A stretch of 32,410 bases of DNA, taken from the NCBI GenBank assembly GCA_021205455.1, contig JAJPXL010000084.1, positions 12,913 through 45,322 on the forward strand, written 5' to 3'. Shown in pieces: positions 1 through 7,372 of this stretch. The translations under genes were made by a program, and so were the position numbers. This DNA comes from Clostridiales bacterium. Its GTDB lineage: Bacteria > Bacillota > Clostridia > Oscillospirales > Oscillospiraceae. The notes under the pieces were generated by a model, which was not told where the DNA came from, did not search any database, and worked only from the letters and a program-made list of their open reading frames with translations. The stretch's first letter is position 1, and the number at the start of each line of letters is the position of its first letter.

Positions 1-182
1 CCGCGTCCACCAGTTCCTGGACAAAGTTGGGAGATACGACCTCCACCAGCTATACGGACACGACGGCTGTTAGCGGCATTACCTATTATTACACCGTCCG
101 GTGCATTAACAGCTCCGGCACAGGCGTCAGCGGCTACGACAATACCGGCAAATCCATCACCTACGCCCCATCTGACAGTTGA
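1..182 (+). CDS. C-terminal end of a fibronectin-III-like surface protein (5' partial)
   Basis: The reading frame enters from the left edge (first whole codon at 3) and stops with TGA at 180-182. The visible 59 residues include SWTKLGDTTSTSYTDTTA and GITYYYTVRCINSSG, the pattern of the last strands of a fibronectin type III module as found in secreted repeat proteins of gut Clostridia (family knowledge). The protein ends soon after the module (APSDS), with no sortase motif or SLH domain visible. The N-terminal part and any signal peptide lie outside the window, so the role is unknown beyond a probable extracellular location. The stop codon overlaps the -35 box of the next promoter. Confidence 0.65.
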   Translation, partial: ASTSSWTKLGDTTSTSYTDTTAVSGITYYYTVRCINSSGTGVSGYDNTGKSITYAPSDS

Positions 183-207
183 CTGCAATCGAAAGACGTG
201 CTAAAAT
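179..207 (+). promoter_or_regulatory. Sigma-A-type promoter of the ABC exporter operon
   Basis: TTGACT at 179-184 and TAAAAT at 202-207 are separated by exactly 17 bases, a strong housekeeping promoter match. It overlaps the stop codon of the preceding gene, so the exporter pair probably has its own transcription unit. The predicted start lies near 214, immediately before a large stem-loop. Confidence 0.7.
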
Positions 208-217
208 AAGCGGATAT

Positions 218-255
218 GCGGCGCTGCTGTCGGAGCGAAGCGGCAGCAGCGCCGC
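218..255 (+). promoter_or_regulatory. Stem-loop at the 5' end of the exporter mRNA
   Basis: Bases 218-229 (GCGGCGCTGCTG) pair perfectly with 244-255 (CAGCAGCGCCGC), extended by a G-U and a C-G pair, leaving a 10-base loop. No T-run follows; instead the purine-rich ribosome binding site (261-270) comes directly after. It is therefore more likely an mRNA-stabilising or regulatory 5' hairpin than a terminator. Confidence 0.6.
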
Positions 256-278
256 AAGGGAAAGAGGAGGTATCCGCG

Positions 279-2060
279 ATGATATTTGGAAAGCACGTCA
301 ACCGGTACTATTTCCGCAACGCGGGCTTTTTGCTCCTGGGCGTGCTGGCCCTGGTGCTGGTGGACTATTTCCAGCTCAAAATCCCGGAATTATACCGGAT
401 GGTAATCAACGGCATGAACACCGGCTATGTGGACGCAGGCGGGGGACAGGTTGCCTTTGACCTGGATTTCCTGCTGGACGAGATTTGCCTGCCCATGATT
501 TTCATCATCCTGGCCATGGTGGTGGGCCGCTTTCTGTGGCGGATCTGCTTCTTTGGCTCTGCGGTGCGGGTGGAGACGGACCTGCGCAACCGGATGTTTG
601 ACCACTGCAAGGATCTGTCTCAGGAGTACTACCAGGTGAACAAGGTGGGCAACCTGATGAGCCTGTTCACCAACGACCTGGAGACCATTCAGGAATGCTT
701 TGGCGACGGCGTCCTGATGTTCTTTGACGCCCTGCTGCTGGGCGTCCTCGCCATTTATAAGATGTGGCGGATGAACGTTGTCCTGACCTGCCTCTCCATG
801 ATTCCCATGGCGCTGCTGCTGGTCATCGGCACCATTGTGGGCAAGACCATGGTGACGCGGTGGGAGGTACGGCAGCAGGCTTTTTCCGACCTGTCCGACT
901 TCTCCCAGGAGGCTTTTTCCGGCATTGCCGTGGTCAAAGCCTTTGTGAAGGAGCTGAAGGAGCTGCTGGCCTTCCAAAAGCTGAACCAGCAGAATGAGGA
1001 CACCAATGTGGACTACACCAAGGTGTCCACCCTCTTGCAAATCCTGGTGACGCTGCTGACGGAATCCGTGGTCTGCGTGATTCTGGGCTACGGCGGCTAC
1101 CTGGCTTACTGCGGCCGCTTTGACGCCGGGCAGCTGGTGGAGTTCATCGGCTACTTCACCTCGGTGGTGTGGCCCATCATGGCGGTGGCCATGCTGATTG
1201 AAAAGTCCTCCCGGGGGCAGGCGTCCCTCAAGCGTATCTCACAGCTGCTGGACACCCGGCAGGACGTGGTGGACCGTCCCGACGTGACCCCCGTCGACAC
1301 GCTGCGGGGCGACATCGCTTTCCGCCACCTGACCTTCACCTACCCCGGCGGAGAGTATCCGGCCCTCCGGGATGTCTCCTTCACCATTCGGGCGGGGGAG
1401 AGCGTGGGCATCGTGGGCAAGACCGGCGCCGGCAAGACCACTTTGGTGGACCTGATTCTGCGCAGCTATAACGTGCCGGACGGCGCCATTTTTCTGGACG
1501 GGAAGGATGTCAACACCATTCCCATCCATGACGTGCGGGCGGCCTGCGCCTATGTGCCCCAGGACAATTTCCTGTTCTCCGACACCATCGCCCGGAACAT
1601 CGCGTTCTCCCAGGATGAGGCGGACCCCGAACTGGTGGCCCAGGCGGCCAAACTGGCGGGGGTCCATGAGGACATCACCGCCTTCCCGGGCGGCTATCAG
1701 ACCGTGCTGGGGGAGCGGGGCGTCACCGTGTCCGGCGGACAGAAGCAGCGCATTTCCATCGCCCGGGCCCTGCTGAAGGAAGCCCCCATCCTGATTCTGG
1801 ACGACTCCGTCTCCGCCGTGGACACCCAGACGGAGCAGGAGATTCTGGAGCATCTGCACACCAGCCGGGCCGGGCGCACCACCATCCTGATTGCCCACCG
1901 CATCTCCACCGTGGAGAAGCTGGACAAGCTCATTCTGCTGGAGGATGGCGCAGTGCTGGCGGTGGGCTCCCACGAGGAGCTGTACGCCGGGTGCGCCGCC
2001 TACCGGAAAATGGTGGACCTGCAGCGGCTTGAGGAGGAAGGAGGGGCAGACCATGCGTGA
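279..2060 (+). CDS. ABC exporter half-transporter, subunit A (degenerate catalytic site)
   Basis: 593-residue half-transporter: a six-helix membrane domain (about residues 15-320) followed by an ATPase domain. Visible motifs are Walker A GKTGAGKTT (about residue 378), ABC signature VSGGQ (about 484), Walker B LILDD (about 505) and the H-loop AHR (about 538). The residue after the Walker B Asp is Asp, not the usual catalytic Glu, the hallmark of the non-hydrolysing subunit in heterodimeric multidrug exporters of the BmrCD/LmrCD type. Start ATG 279 follows AAAGAGGAGG at 261-270; an upstream in-frame ATG at 216 lacks a ribosome site and lies in the hairpin. The gene overlaps the next by 8 bases. 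Probable drug or lipid efflux; substrate cannot be told. Confidence 0.9.
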   Translation: MIFGKHVNRYYFRNAGFLLLGVLALVLVDYFQLKIPELYRMVINGMNTGYVDAGGGQVAFDLDFLLDEICLPMIFIILAMVVGRFLWRICFFGSAVRVETDLRNRMFDHCKDLSQEYYQVNKVGNLMSLFTNDLETIQECFGDGVLMFFDALLLGVLAIYKMWRMNVVLTCLSMIPMALLLVIGTIVGKTMVTRWEVRQQAFSDLSDFSQEAFSGIAVVKAFVKELKELLAFQKLNQQNEDTNVDYTKVSTLLQILVTLLTESVVCVILGYGGYLAYCGRFDAGQLVEFIGYFTSVVWPIMAVAMLIEKSSRGQASLKRISQLLDTRQDVVDRPDVTPVDTLRGDIAFRHLTFTYPGGEYPALRDVSFTIRAGESVGIVGKTGAGKTTLVDLILRSYNVPDGAIFLDGKDVNTIPIHDVRAACAYVPQDNFLFSDTIARNIAFSQDEADPELVAQAAKLAGVHEDITAFPGGYQTVLGERGVTVSGGQKQRISIARALLKEAPILILDDSVSAVDTQTEQEILEHLHTSRAGRTTILIAHRISTVEKLDKLILLEDGAVLAVGSHEELYAGCAAYRKMVDLQRLEEEGGADHA

Positions 2061-3954
2061 ATATTACCCCCTGCTGGTGGTGGGGGCCGTTGTCGGCCTG
2101 TTCTCCATCGTCCTCAGCGTAGCCTATGCCCTGATGAAGGACAAACAGTCCGCCGTAGGCTTTGACCGCAACATGAAGGACGGAGAGATCATCCGCCGCC
2201 TGCTGGTCTACGCGAAACCCTACTGGAAGCAGTTCCTGCTGGTGGGCTTCGTCATGCTGTTCTCCATTGCCTATGACATCGCCTCCCCCCTGATCATCGG
2301 CTGGATCGAGGAGCTGATTGTGGGGGACTTTGCCCTGCGGCAGCTGTTCAGCGCCGTGGCCCTCTATGCCAGCATCCTGGTGGTTTCCATGGTGTGCAGC
2401 TATATCCAGGCCATCGTGTTGCAAAAGACCGGGCAGCGCATCATCTCCCACGTTCGGGAGGATTTGTTCGTCCACATCGAGTCCCTGTCCCACAAGCAGC
2501 TGAACGAGATTCCTGTGGGGAAGCTGGTGACCAGAATCACCAATGACACCAACGCCATCTCCCTGATGTTCACCAACCTGCTGGCAAACCTGGTGAAGAA
2601 CCTGTTCGTCATCGTGGGGGTGCTGGCGGCCATGCTGTGGGTCAACTATGAGCTGACGCTGATGGTGCTGTGCTTCGTGCCCTTCATCCTGCTGTTCACC
2701 GTGATTTTCCGGCAGTTCTCCCGCCAGGCCTACCGACGGGTCAAGGACCGAACCACCGACATCAACACCTACCTCTCCGAGAACCTGTCCGGCATCAAAA
2801 TCACCCAGGTATTCAATCGGGAGGCGGAGAAGATGGAGGAGTTCCGGGAGAAGAGCAACCTGCTGGGCCGGGCGAAGCAGCGGCAAATCTTCGTGTTCGG
2901 CATTTTCCGTCCCCTGGTCTATATGCTCTACATCAGCTCCATCCTGTGCCTGCTGTACCTGGGGGGCAAGGGGTATCTGGACGGGGCCTCCTTCCTGGGC
3001 CAGACCATCACCAGCAGCACCTGCGTCACCTTTTATATGTACATCTCCAAGTTCTACAACCCCATCCAGAACCTGGCGGAGCAGTTCAACTCCCTCCAGT
3101 CCGCCTTCGCCTCGGCAGAGAAGGTCTTTTCCGTCATGGACATCCAGCCCTCCATTGTGGACGCGCCGGACGCCATCGAGTTGACAGAGGTGCGGGGCGA
3201 GATCGAGTTCCGGGACGTTTGGTTCGCCTACGTCCCCGGCGAGTGGGTGCTGAAAGGGGTCTCCTTCCATGTGAACGCCAGGGATACGGTGGCCTTTGTG
3301 GGCTCCACCGGCTCCGGCAAGACCACCATTCTGTCCCTCCTCTGCCGGAACTACGAGGTGCAGAAGGGGCAAATTCTCCTGGACGGCATAGACATCCGCA
3401 CCATCAAGCTGGCCTCTCTCCGCCGCCACTTCGGGCAGATGCTCCAGGACGTGTTCCTGTTCTCCGGCACCATCCGCAGCAACATCCTCCTGCGGGAGGA
3501 GGGCATCTCCGATGAGGAGGTCATGGAGGTCTGCCGCTATGTGAACGCCGACCACTTCATCGACCGGCTGGAGGGCGGCCTGGACGAGCCTGTGCGGGAG
3601 CGGGGCAACAACTTCTCCGCAGGCCAGCGGCAGCTCCTGAGCTTTGCCCGCACCATCATCCACAAGCCGGACATTATGATTCTGGACGAGGCCACCGCCA
3701 ACATCGACACGGAGACCGAGCTGCTGATTCAGGACTCCCTGGAAAAGATGCGGAGCGTGGGCACCATGCTCATCGTGGCCCACCGGCTGTCCACCATTCA
3801 GCACGCGGATAATATCATTGTCCTGTCCCACGGTGAGATTCTGGAGCAGGGCACCCATCAGGAACTGCTGGCCCGGCATGGCCGGTACTATCAGCTGTAC
3901 ACTCTGCAATATCACCAGGAGCAGCTGCGCCGGGAGGACGCTCAGGCAGTCTGA
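2053..3954 (+). CDS. ABC exporter half-transporter, subunit B (canonical Walker B)
   Basis: 633-residue partner of the preceding subunit. It has Walker A GSTGSGKTT (about residue 417), signature FSAGQ (about 521, deviating from LSGGQ), Walker B IMILDEATANID with the catalytic Glu (about 541-552) and H-loop AHR (about 576). Its degenerate signature would face the Asp-variant Walker site of subunit A, so the pair predicts one active and one inactive ATP site (family knowledge). Before the six-helix domain there is an additional hydrophobic segment (about residues 6-27, PLLVVGAVVGLFSIVLSVAY), not part of the standard fold. The ATG at 2053 overlaps the upstream stop and follows GGAGGAAGGAGG, suggesting translational coupling. 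Confidence 0.9.
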   Translation: MREYYPLLVVGAVVGLFSIVLSVAYALMKDKQSAVGFDRNMKDGEIIRRLLVYAKPYWKQFLLVGFVMLFSIAYDIASPLIIGWIEELIVGDFALRQLFSAVALYASILVVSMVCSYIQAIVLQKTGQRIISHVREDLFVHIESLSHKQLNEIPVGKLVTRITNDTNAISLMFTNLLANLVKNLFVIVGVLAAMLWVNYELTLMVLCFVPFILLFTVIFRQFSRQAYRRVKDRTTDINTYLSENLSGIKITQVFNREAEKMEEFREKSNLLGRAKQRQIFVFGIFRPLVYMLYISSILCLLYLGGKGYLDGASFLGQTITSSTCVTFYMYISKFYNPIQNLAEQFNSLQSAFASAEKVFSVMDIQPSIVDAPDAIELTEVRGEIEFRDVWFAYVPGEWVLKGVSFHVNARDTVAFVGSTGSGKTTILSLLCRNYEVQKGQILLDGIDIRTIKLASLRRHFGQMLQDVFLFSGTIRSNILLREEGISDEEVMEVCRYVNADHFIDRLEGGLDEPVRERGNNFSAGQRQLLSFARTIIHKPDIMILDEATANIDTETELLIQDSLEKMRSVGTMLIVAHRLSTIQHADNIIVLSHGEILEQGTHQELLARHGRYYQLYTLQYHQEQLRREDAQAV

Positions 3955-3998
3955 GCGTTTGCGCCGCCGCAGGAACCGGAAGAAAAGAGGGATTCGCC

Positions 3999-5120
3999 AT
4001 GACGAATGAGACAAAGCGCACCTGGGCGGAGATTCACCTGGACCGCCTGGCGGGAAATTATCACAACCTGCGGGCGCTGGCCCCCCACAGCCGGTTCGCC
4101 GGGCTGGTGAAGGCCAACGCCTACGGCCACGGGGCGGTGGCCGTAGGGCGGAAGCTGGAGGCGCTGGGGGCGGACTATCTGCTGGTGGCCTGCCTGGACG
4201 AGGCCGTGGAGCTGCGGGAGGCGGGGCTGACCCGCCCCATCCTGATTCTAGGCTACACCCCCACCGCCTACACAGCCGAGCTGCTCCGGTACGACCTGAC
4301 CCAGGCGGTGTACGACGTGGACCTGGCCAGGGAGCACTCCAACCAGGCTCTGTCCGCGGGCGGGCGGCTGAAGTGCTTCCTCCAGTGTGACACCGGCATG
4401 GGCCGCCTGGGCCTCCTGTGCCAGGAGGACACCATTGACCGGGCTGCGGCGGAGGCAGAGGAGATCTGCCGCCTCCCCGGCCTGGAGCCGGTGGGGCTGA
4501 TGCAGCACTTCTCTGACGCGGACACCTGCCCCGCCTATTCCAGGCTGCAAATCGAACGGTACAACGCCCTTCTGGCGAAGCTGGCCGCTATGGGCCGCAC
4601 CTTCCCCATCCGCACCTGCTGCGCCGGTGCGGCCACCCTGAACTACCCGGAGGTGCACTATGATATGGTGCGCCCCGGCATCCTCCTCTTCGGCTACTCC
4701 CCCGACCACGCCTGTGACGGCAAGGTGGACGTGCGCCCGGTGATGGAGCTGAAAAGCCGCATCGCCTCGGTGAAGGCTATGCCTGCGGGCAGCTGCATCT
4801 CCTATGGCCGCACCTACACCCTGGCGCGGGACAGCCTGGTGGCGGTGGTGCCTGTGGGCTACGGGGACGGGCTGTTCCGGTTGCTGTCCTCTCGGCAGGA
4901 GTTTTTGCTCCGCGGCCAACGGGTGCAGCAAATCGGACGGGTGTGCATGGATATGTGCATGATCGACGTCACCGACTTGCCGGAGACGAAGGTGGGGGAC
5001 GAGGTCACTGTCTTTGGGGAGGCGCTGCCCCTGACGGAAAAATCCGACACGGTGGGCACCATCTCCTACGAGATGCTGTGCGACATCGCCCCCCGCGTCC
5101 CCCGCGTCTATGTGGAGTGA
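3999..5120 (+). CDS. alr: Alanine racemase
   Basis: 373 residues, normal length for Alr. It interconverts L- and D-alanine in the cytoplasm, feeding peptidoglycan precursors. The PLP lysine is in the N-terminal motif LVKANAYGHGAV (about residues 32-43), and the second catalytic residue is the Tyr in CISYGRTYTL (about residue 268). The start at 3999 follows AAAAGAGGG. It lies 44 bases after the exporter genes and may be cotranscribed with them. A strong hairpin terminator follows. Alr next to a MazF gene is the arrangement of Bacillus alr-ndoA. Confidence 0.95.
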   Translation: MTNETKRTWAEIHLDRLAGNYHNLRALAPHSRFAGLVKANAYGHGAVAVGRKLEALGADYLLVACLDEAVELREAGLTRPILILGYTPTAYTAELLRYDLTQAVYDVDLAREHSNQALSAGGRLKCFLQCDTGMGRLGLLCQEDTIDRAAAEAEEICRLPGLEPVGLMQHFSDADTCPAYSRLQIERYNALLAKLAAMGRTFPIRTCCAGAATLNYPEVHYDMVRPGILLFGYSPDHACDGKVDVRPVMELKSRIASVKAMPAGSCISYGRTYTLARDSLVAVVPVGYGDGLFRLLSSRQEFLLRGQRVQQIGRVCMDMCMIDVTDLPETKVGDEVTVFGEALPLTEKSDTVGTISYEMLCDIAPRVPRVYVE

Positions 5121-5141
5121 ACACAACTGAATCACGCTGTC

Positions 5142-5182
5142 CCGCCGCCGGATGCTGCAAGCGTCTGGCGGCGGTTTCTCTG
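5142..5182 (+). terminator. Intrinsic terminator after alr
   Basis: CCGCCGCC (5142-5149) pairs with GGCGGCGG (5167-5174), and the stem continues inward through 5155/5161 (with G-U pairs), giving about 14 pairs around a 5-base loop, followed by TTTCTCT. It should separate alr from mazF, so the toxin gene needs its own promoter. Confidence 0.65.
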
Positions 5183-5255
5183 TCGAAAGTTGCGGCATAG
5201 AATGTGGCAGTTCCGCCCGTCCCGGCCGGTATATTTCCGGCCAAAGGGTGGGACA

Positions 5256-5276
5256 ATGTAAGTACCCCTGTTACAT
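5256..5276. promoter_or_regulatory. Inverted repeat upstream of mazF, possible operator
   Basis: ATGTAA (5256-5261) and TTACAT (5271-5276) form a perfect dyad separated by nine bases, in the 180-base gap between the alr terminator and mazF. A second dyad (GGCCGG/CCGGCC) lies just upstream, around 5224-5242. Position suggests an operator or promoter-proximal element, but no regulator is known for it. Confidence 0.3.
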
Positions 5277-5356
5277 AAAGCGCTGCGCGTATGTGGCAGG
5301 GGAACCTGAATCTGCGGACGGCCTGCCGTCCGCCTGTACCACGGAGCGTGAACAAA

Positions 5357-5725
5357 TTGGACAGCAGTGTAAGACGAGGAGACATTTTCTATGCCGACCT
5401 GAGTCCCGTTGTGGGCAGCGAGCAGGGCGGCGTGCGGCCGGTGCTCATCATTCAGAACGACATGGGGAACCGGCACAGCCCCACAGTGATCGCGGCGGCC
5501 ATCACCAGCCAGATGAACAAGGCGAAGCTGCCCACCCACATCGAGCTGATCGACCAGGACTGCGGCCTGACCAGGGATTCCGTCGTCCTGCTGGAGCAGG
5601 TGCGCACCCTGGATAAGCGCCGCCTGCGGGAGCGGATGGGCCGCCTGGGGGAGGAGCAGATGAAGCTGGTGGATACCGCCATCGAGGTGTCCTTCGGGCT
5701 GAAGCCCCGCAGGAAGCTGGTGTAA
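5357..5725 (+). CDS. mazF: MazF/PemK-family endoribonuclease toxin (EndoA-like)
   Basis: 122 residues. The start [20 protein letters not shown] followed by RPVLIIQND is nearly the Bacillus EndoA/NdoA sequence; this family cuts mRNA at short sequences such as UACAU (family knowledge). Conserved [15 protein letters not shown] is also present. I chose TTG at 5357 because GGAG (5343-5346) is 10 bases upstream and because relatives begin just before the RGD motif. A GTG at 5348 is too close to that site, and an ATG at 5291 has no ribosome site. No mazE antitoxin is found between alr and this gene, unlike Bacillus alr-mazE-mazF. Confidence 0.88.
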   Translation: MDSSVRRGDIFYADLSPVVGSEQGGVRPVLIIQNDMGNRHSPTVIAAAITSQMNKAKLPTHIELIDQDCGLTRDSVVLLEQVRTLDKRRLRERMGRLGEEQMKLVDTAIEVSFGLKPRRKLV

Positions 5726-5759
5726 CCCGGCCGTTCATAACAACCCCAAAACAGCAGGA

Positions 5760-5797
5760 AGGCTGCCCGCCGAGGCTTCGGCGGACAGCCTGTTTTG
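5760..5797. terminator. Bidirectional terminator between mazF and the lipoprotein gene
   Basis: Arms 5760-5773 and 5778-5791 (AGGCTG-C-CCGCCGA with TCGGCGG-A-CAGCCT) form a 13-pair stem with one mismatch and a four-base loop, followed by TGTTTT. On the left, CCAAAACA supplies a T-run for the opposite strand, so it can end both the mazF transcript and the convergent lipoprotein transcript. Confidence 0.75.
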
Positions 5798-5821
5798 TCA
5801 GCGGGTGGACCCCCGGAGGGG

Positions 5822-6259
5822 TCAGCCCCTGGCAGGGGTGGTGGAGCTGACGGTGCCCTGCTCCCTGCTGCCGGTGGCATCCTCCACCGCGTCGGCGGCA
5901 TCCTGGGCCGCGTCGCCGATGGCGTCCCCGGCGTCGTCTACGATGTCGCCCGCGCCCCGTGCCACGTCGCCTACGGCGTCTCCGGCCTCGTCCAGGGCGT
6001 CCCCGGCATCATCATCGGCCCGGTCTGTACCCGATGTGGTGCCCTCGTCCACCTGGCCGTCGGCGTCTGCGGCGTACTCGCCGGTACCGGCGTTGTCAGC
6101 GTCGCTGCCGGTCTGGGTGTCGTTTTGGGCGGTGTCGTCCCCGCTGTCCGTCACCGTGGCGGACGTGTCGCCGGCGCCGTTTCGGTCGCTGGTTCTGCTG
6201 CCGCAGCCGGTCAGCGCCAAGGCCAGCGTCAATGCCAGCGCAAGAATGGTTGCTCTCAT
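5822..6259 (-). CDS. Low-complexity acidic lipoprotein
   Basis: 145 residues. The N-terminus MRATILALALTLALALTGCGS is a lipoprotein signal peptide with an ideal lipobox LTGC, so the mature protein should be anchored by a diacylated Cys to the outer face of the membrane. The remainder is Asp/Ala/Gly/Thr-rich. Residues from about 90 show a quasi-periodic pattern (DDAGDALDEAGDAVGDVA, GAGDIVDDAGDAIGDAA), possibly an amphipathic helix or a flexible spacer. The start at 6259 follows GGAGGAAC; longer upstream extensions run into the MITE-like element and lack a signal peptide at their start. I recognise no family and assign no function. Confidence 0.75.
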   Translation of the reverse strand: MRATILALALTLALALTGCGSRTSDRNGAGDTSATVTDSGDDTAQNDTQTGSDADNAGTGEYAADADGQVDEGTTSGTDRADDDAGDALDEAGDAVGDVARGAGDIVDDAGDAIGDAAQDAADAVEDATGSREQGTVSSTTPARG

Positions 6260-6285
6260 ACTCGTTCCTCCAAACATGAAAATTG

Positions 6286-6535
6286 GGGAACCTCTGAACA
6301 AATTAACTTCGGCGCCTTGCGGTAAATTTCCGTCATAAATGCGTTGCAAAATCTTGAAATCCGTCAGGATTCCCCTTAAGGGGTATGCCCGCGCTTTTGC
6401 GCCTTTTTCTGAAGCGCAGGCCGAATGGCCGATTCCTCTTATGCGCGAATGCAGGGAGCAATGGCCGCAGGCCATGCGAGTCGCAGACGCAAATTTCCTC
6501 GCAATTCGCTCTCGTTCATTTATTCAGAGGTTCCC
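6286..6535. mobile_element. MITE-like element, 250 bp, with terminal inverted repeats
   Basis: The left end GGGAACCTCTGAACAAAT (6286-6303) is the inverted copy of the right end (6518-6535) with one mismatch, and weaker inverted similarity continues for roughly 45 bases inward (both arms contain TTGCG and AAATTT-CGTC). The ends are flanked by the trinucleotide TTG at 6283-6285 and 6536-6538, a possible 3-bp target duplication. The interior holds CCCCTTAAGGGG (6372-6383) and ATGGCC-GCA-GGCCAT, but no convincing gene. It lies 27 bases upstream of the lipoprotein start, so that gene's promoter must be in or at the edge of the element. Confidence 0.6.
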
Positions 6536-6599
6536 TTGTCCTTTGCAGACTGTGTTAGTCTGTGCGCTGGCCGGACGAATAAACCTGACAAAGCTTTCC

Positions 6600-6628
6600 T
6601 TGCAATTTATCCAAAAAGGTGCTATCAT
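6600..6628 (+). promoter_or_regulatory. Sigma-A-type promoter of the perR-TSCPD operon
   Basis: TTGCAA (6600-6605) and TATCAT (6623-6628) are 17 bases apart, 40 bases before the perR start. A small hairpin (CAGACT-GTGTT-AGTCTG, near 6548-6564) lies upstream. The rest of the 6260-6668 gap is the MITE-like element. I see no clear classical Per box. Confidence 0.65.
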
Positions 6629-6668
6629 AACCCTAAGACAGTTTGAGTAGGAGTGTGTAAGGGGACCC

Positions 6669-7160
6669 ATGAATGCCAGGCGCTATTCCAGACAGCGGGA
6701 ACTGATTTACGAATACCTGTGCGGGACGACGGAGCATCCCACGGCAGAGATGATTTACGCCCAGCTAAAGCCCCAGGCGCCCCATCTGGGCCTTGGCACG
6801 GTCTACCGCAACCTGAGCCTCCTCTGTGAGGACGGGCGGGTGCGGCGGCTGCCCTTCCCGGTGGAGCGGTATGACGGGAACCTGTCGGAGCACGCCCATT
6901 TCTGCTGTCAGCAGTGCGGCAAGGTCACGGATTTGTTTTTAGACGAGGCCGAGGCCAGCGAGACGGAGGCCGCCGTGGTTCGGCAGTATGGCCATCAGGT
7001 ACATCACCATGAATTGATTTATTACGGTGTTTGCGCGCCCTGCCTTCGTCGGCAGGAGAGCCAGGCAGAGGCGGCCCGCAGCACAGAGGAAGGGCAGGTG
7101 AAGCAGTATGAGAATCAGTTATCAGCCCAAGGGCGTTTGCTCCCGTCAGATGAATATTGA
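6669..7160 (+). CDS. perR: PerR-type Fur-family peroxide/metal regulator
   Basis: 163 residues; the Fur fold occupies about 1-130, with a winged-helix DNA-binding part (LGLGTVYRNLSLLCEDG). Structural zinc Cys pairs are CQQC (C80, C83) and CAPC (C122, C125). The regulatory-metal residues match Bacillus PerR in spacing: H23, D69, H75, H77 and D88, including the Asp typical of PerR rather than Fur. PerR represses oxidative-stress and metal genes until an Fe-bound His is oxidised by peroxide (family knowledge). Start ATG 6669 follows AAGGGGA. The roughly 35-residue C-terminal tail is longer than usual and is encoded partly by DNA that also starts the next gene. Confidence 0.85.
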   Translation: MNARRYSRQRELIYEYLCGTTEHPTAEMIYAQLKPQAPHLGLGTVYRNLSLLCEDGRVRRLPFPVERYDGNLSEHAHFCCQQCGKVTDLFLDEAEASETEAAVVRQYGHQVHHHELIYYGVCAPCLRRQESQAEAARSTEEGQVKQYENQLSAQGRLLPSDEY

Positions 7161-7350
7161 CGTGGAAGACGGCGTTATCCAGAATTTGGAGGTCATCGGC
7201 GGCTGCAACGGCAACCTGAAGGGCATTTCCGCCCTGGTGAAGGGGATGAAGGTGGAGGACGCCATCTCCCGGATGGAGGGCATCCGCTGTGGCTTTAAGT
7301 CCACCTCCTGCCCTGACCAGATCGCCCAGGCGCTGAAGCAGGCGCTGTAA
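7108..7350 (+). CDS. TSCPD-domain protein (TIGR03905 type)
   Basis: 80 residues, essentially one TSCPD domain: GVCSRQMNIDVEDGVIQNLE, GGCNGNLKGISALVKGM and the eponymous TSCPD near residue 69. Stand-alone members are common in Firmicutes; the same domain ends some B12-dependent ribonucleotide reductases. Function is unproven, but conserved Cys suggest metal or redox chemistry. It starts inside perR, overlapping its last 53 bases in another frame, with AGGTGAAG as ribosome site, so translation is probably coupled. A strong terminator follows. Confidence 0.85.
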   Translation: MRISYQPKGVCSRQMNIDVEDGVIQNLEVIGGCNGNLKGISALVKGMKVEDAISRMEGIRCGFKSTSCPDQIAQALKQAL

Positions 7351-7372
7351 TACGCGAAAATGCAAAAAAAGC

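Noticed and set aside
2034-2060. A frameshift joining the two ABC subunits into one gene
   Set aside because: Each subunit is complete, and the 8-base overlap with its own ribosome site is normal translational coupling.
1930-4014. Long minus-strand open frame opposite the second ABC subunit
   Set aside because: His/Gln/Val-rich with no domain pattern; it mirrors codon bias of the true gene and has no ribosome binding site.
5152-5356. A mazE antitoxin between alr and mazF
   Set aside because: Translations of this gap give no ribbon-helix-helix or AbrB-like sequence; the region is mainly a terminator and dyads.
5822-6475. A 217-residue version of the lipoprotein gene starting at 6475
   Set aside because: The extra 72 residues are translated MITE-like sequence, with no ribosome site; the signal peptide and GGAGG support the start at 6259.
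6669-7160. Zur or iron-responsive Fur instead of PerR
   Set aside because: The H23-D69-H75-H77-D88 ligand set and its spacing match PerR; absence of a visible Per box leaves some doubt, but not enough to change the call.
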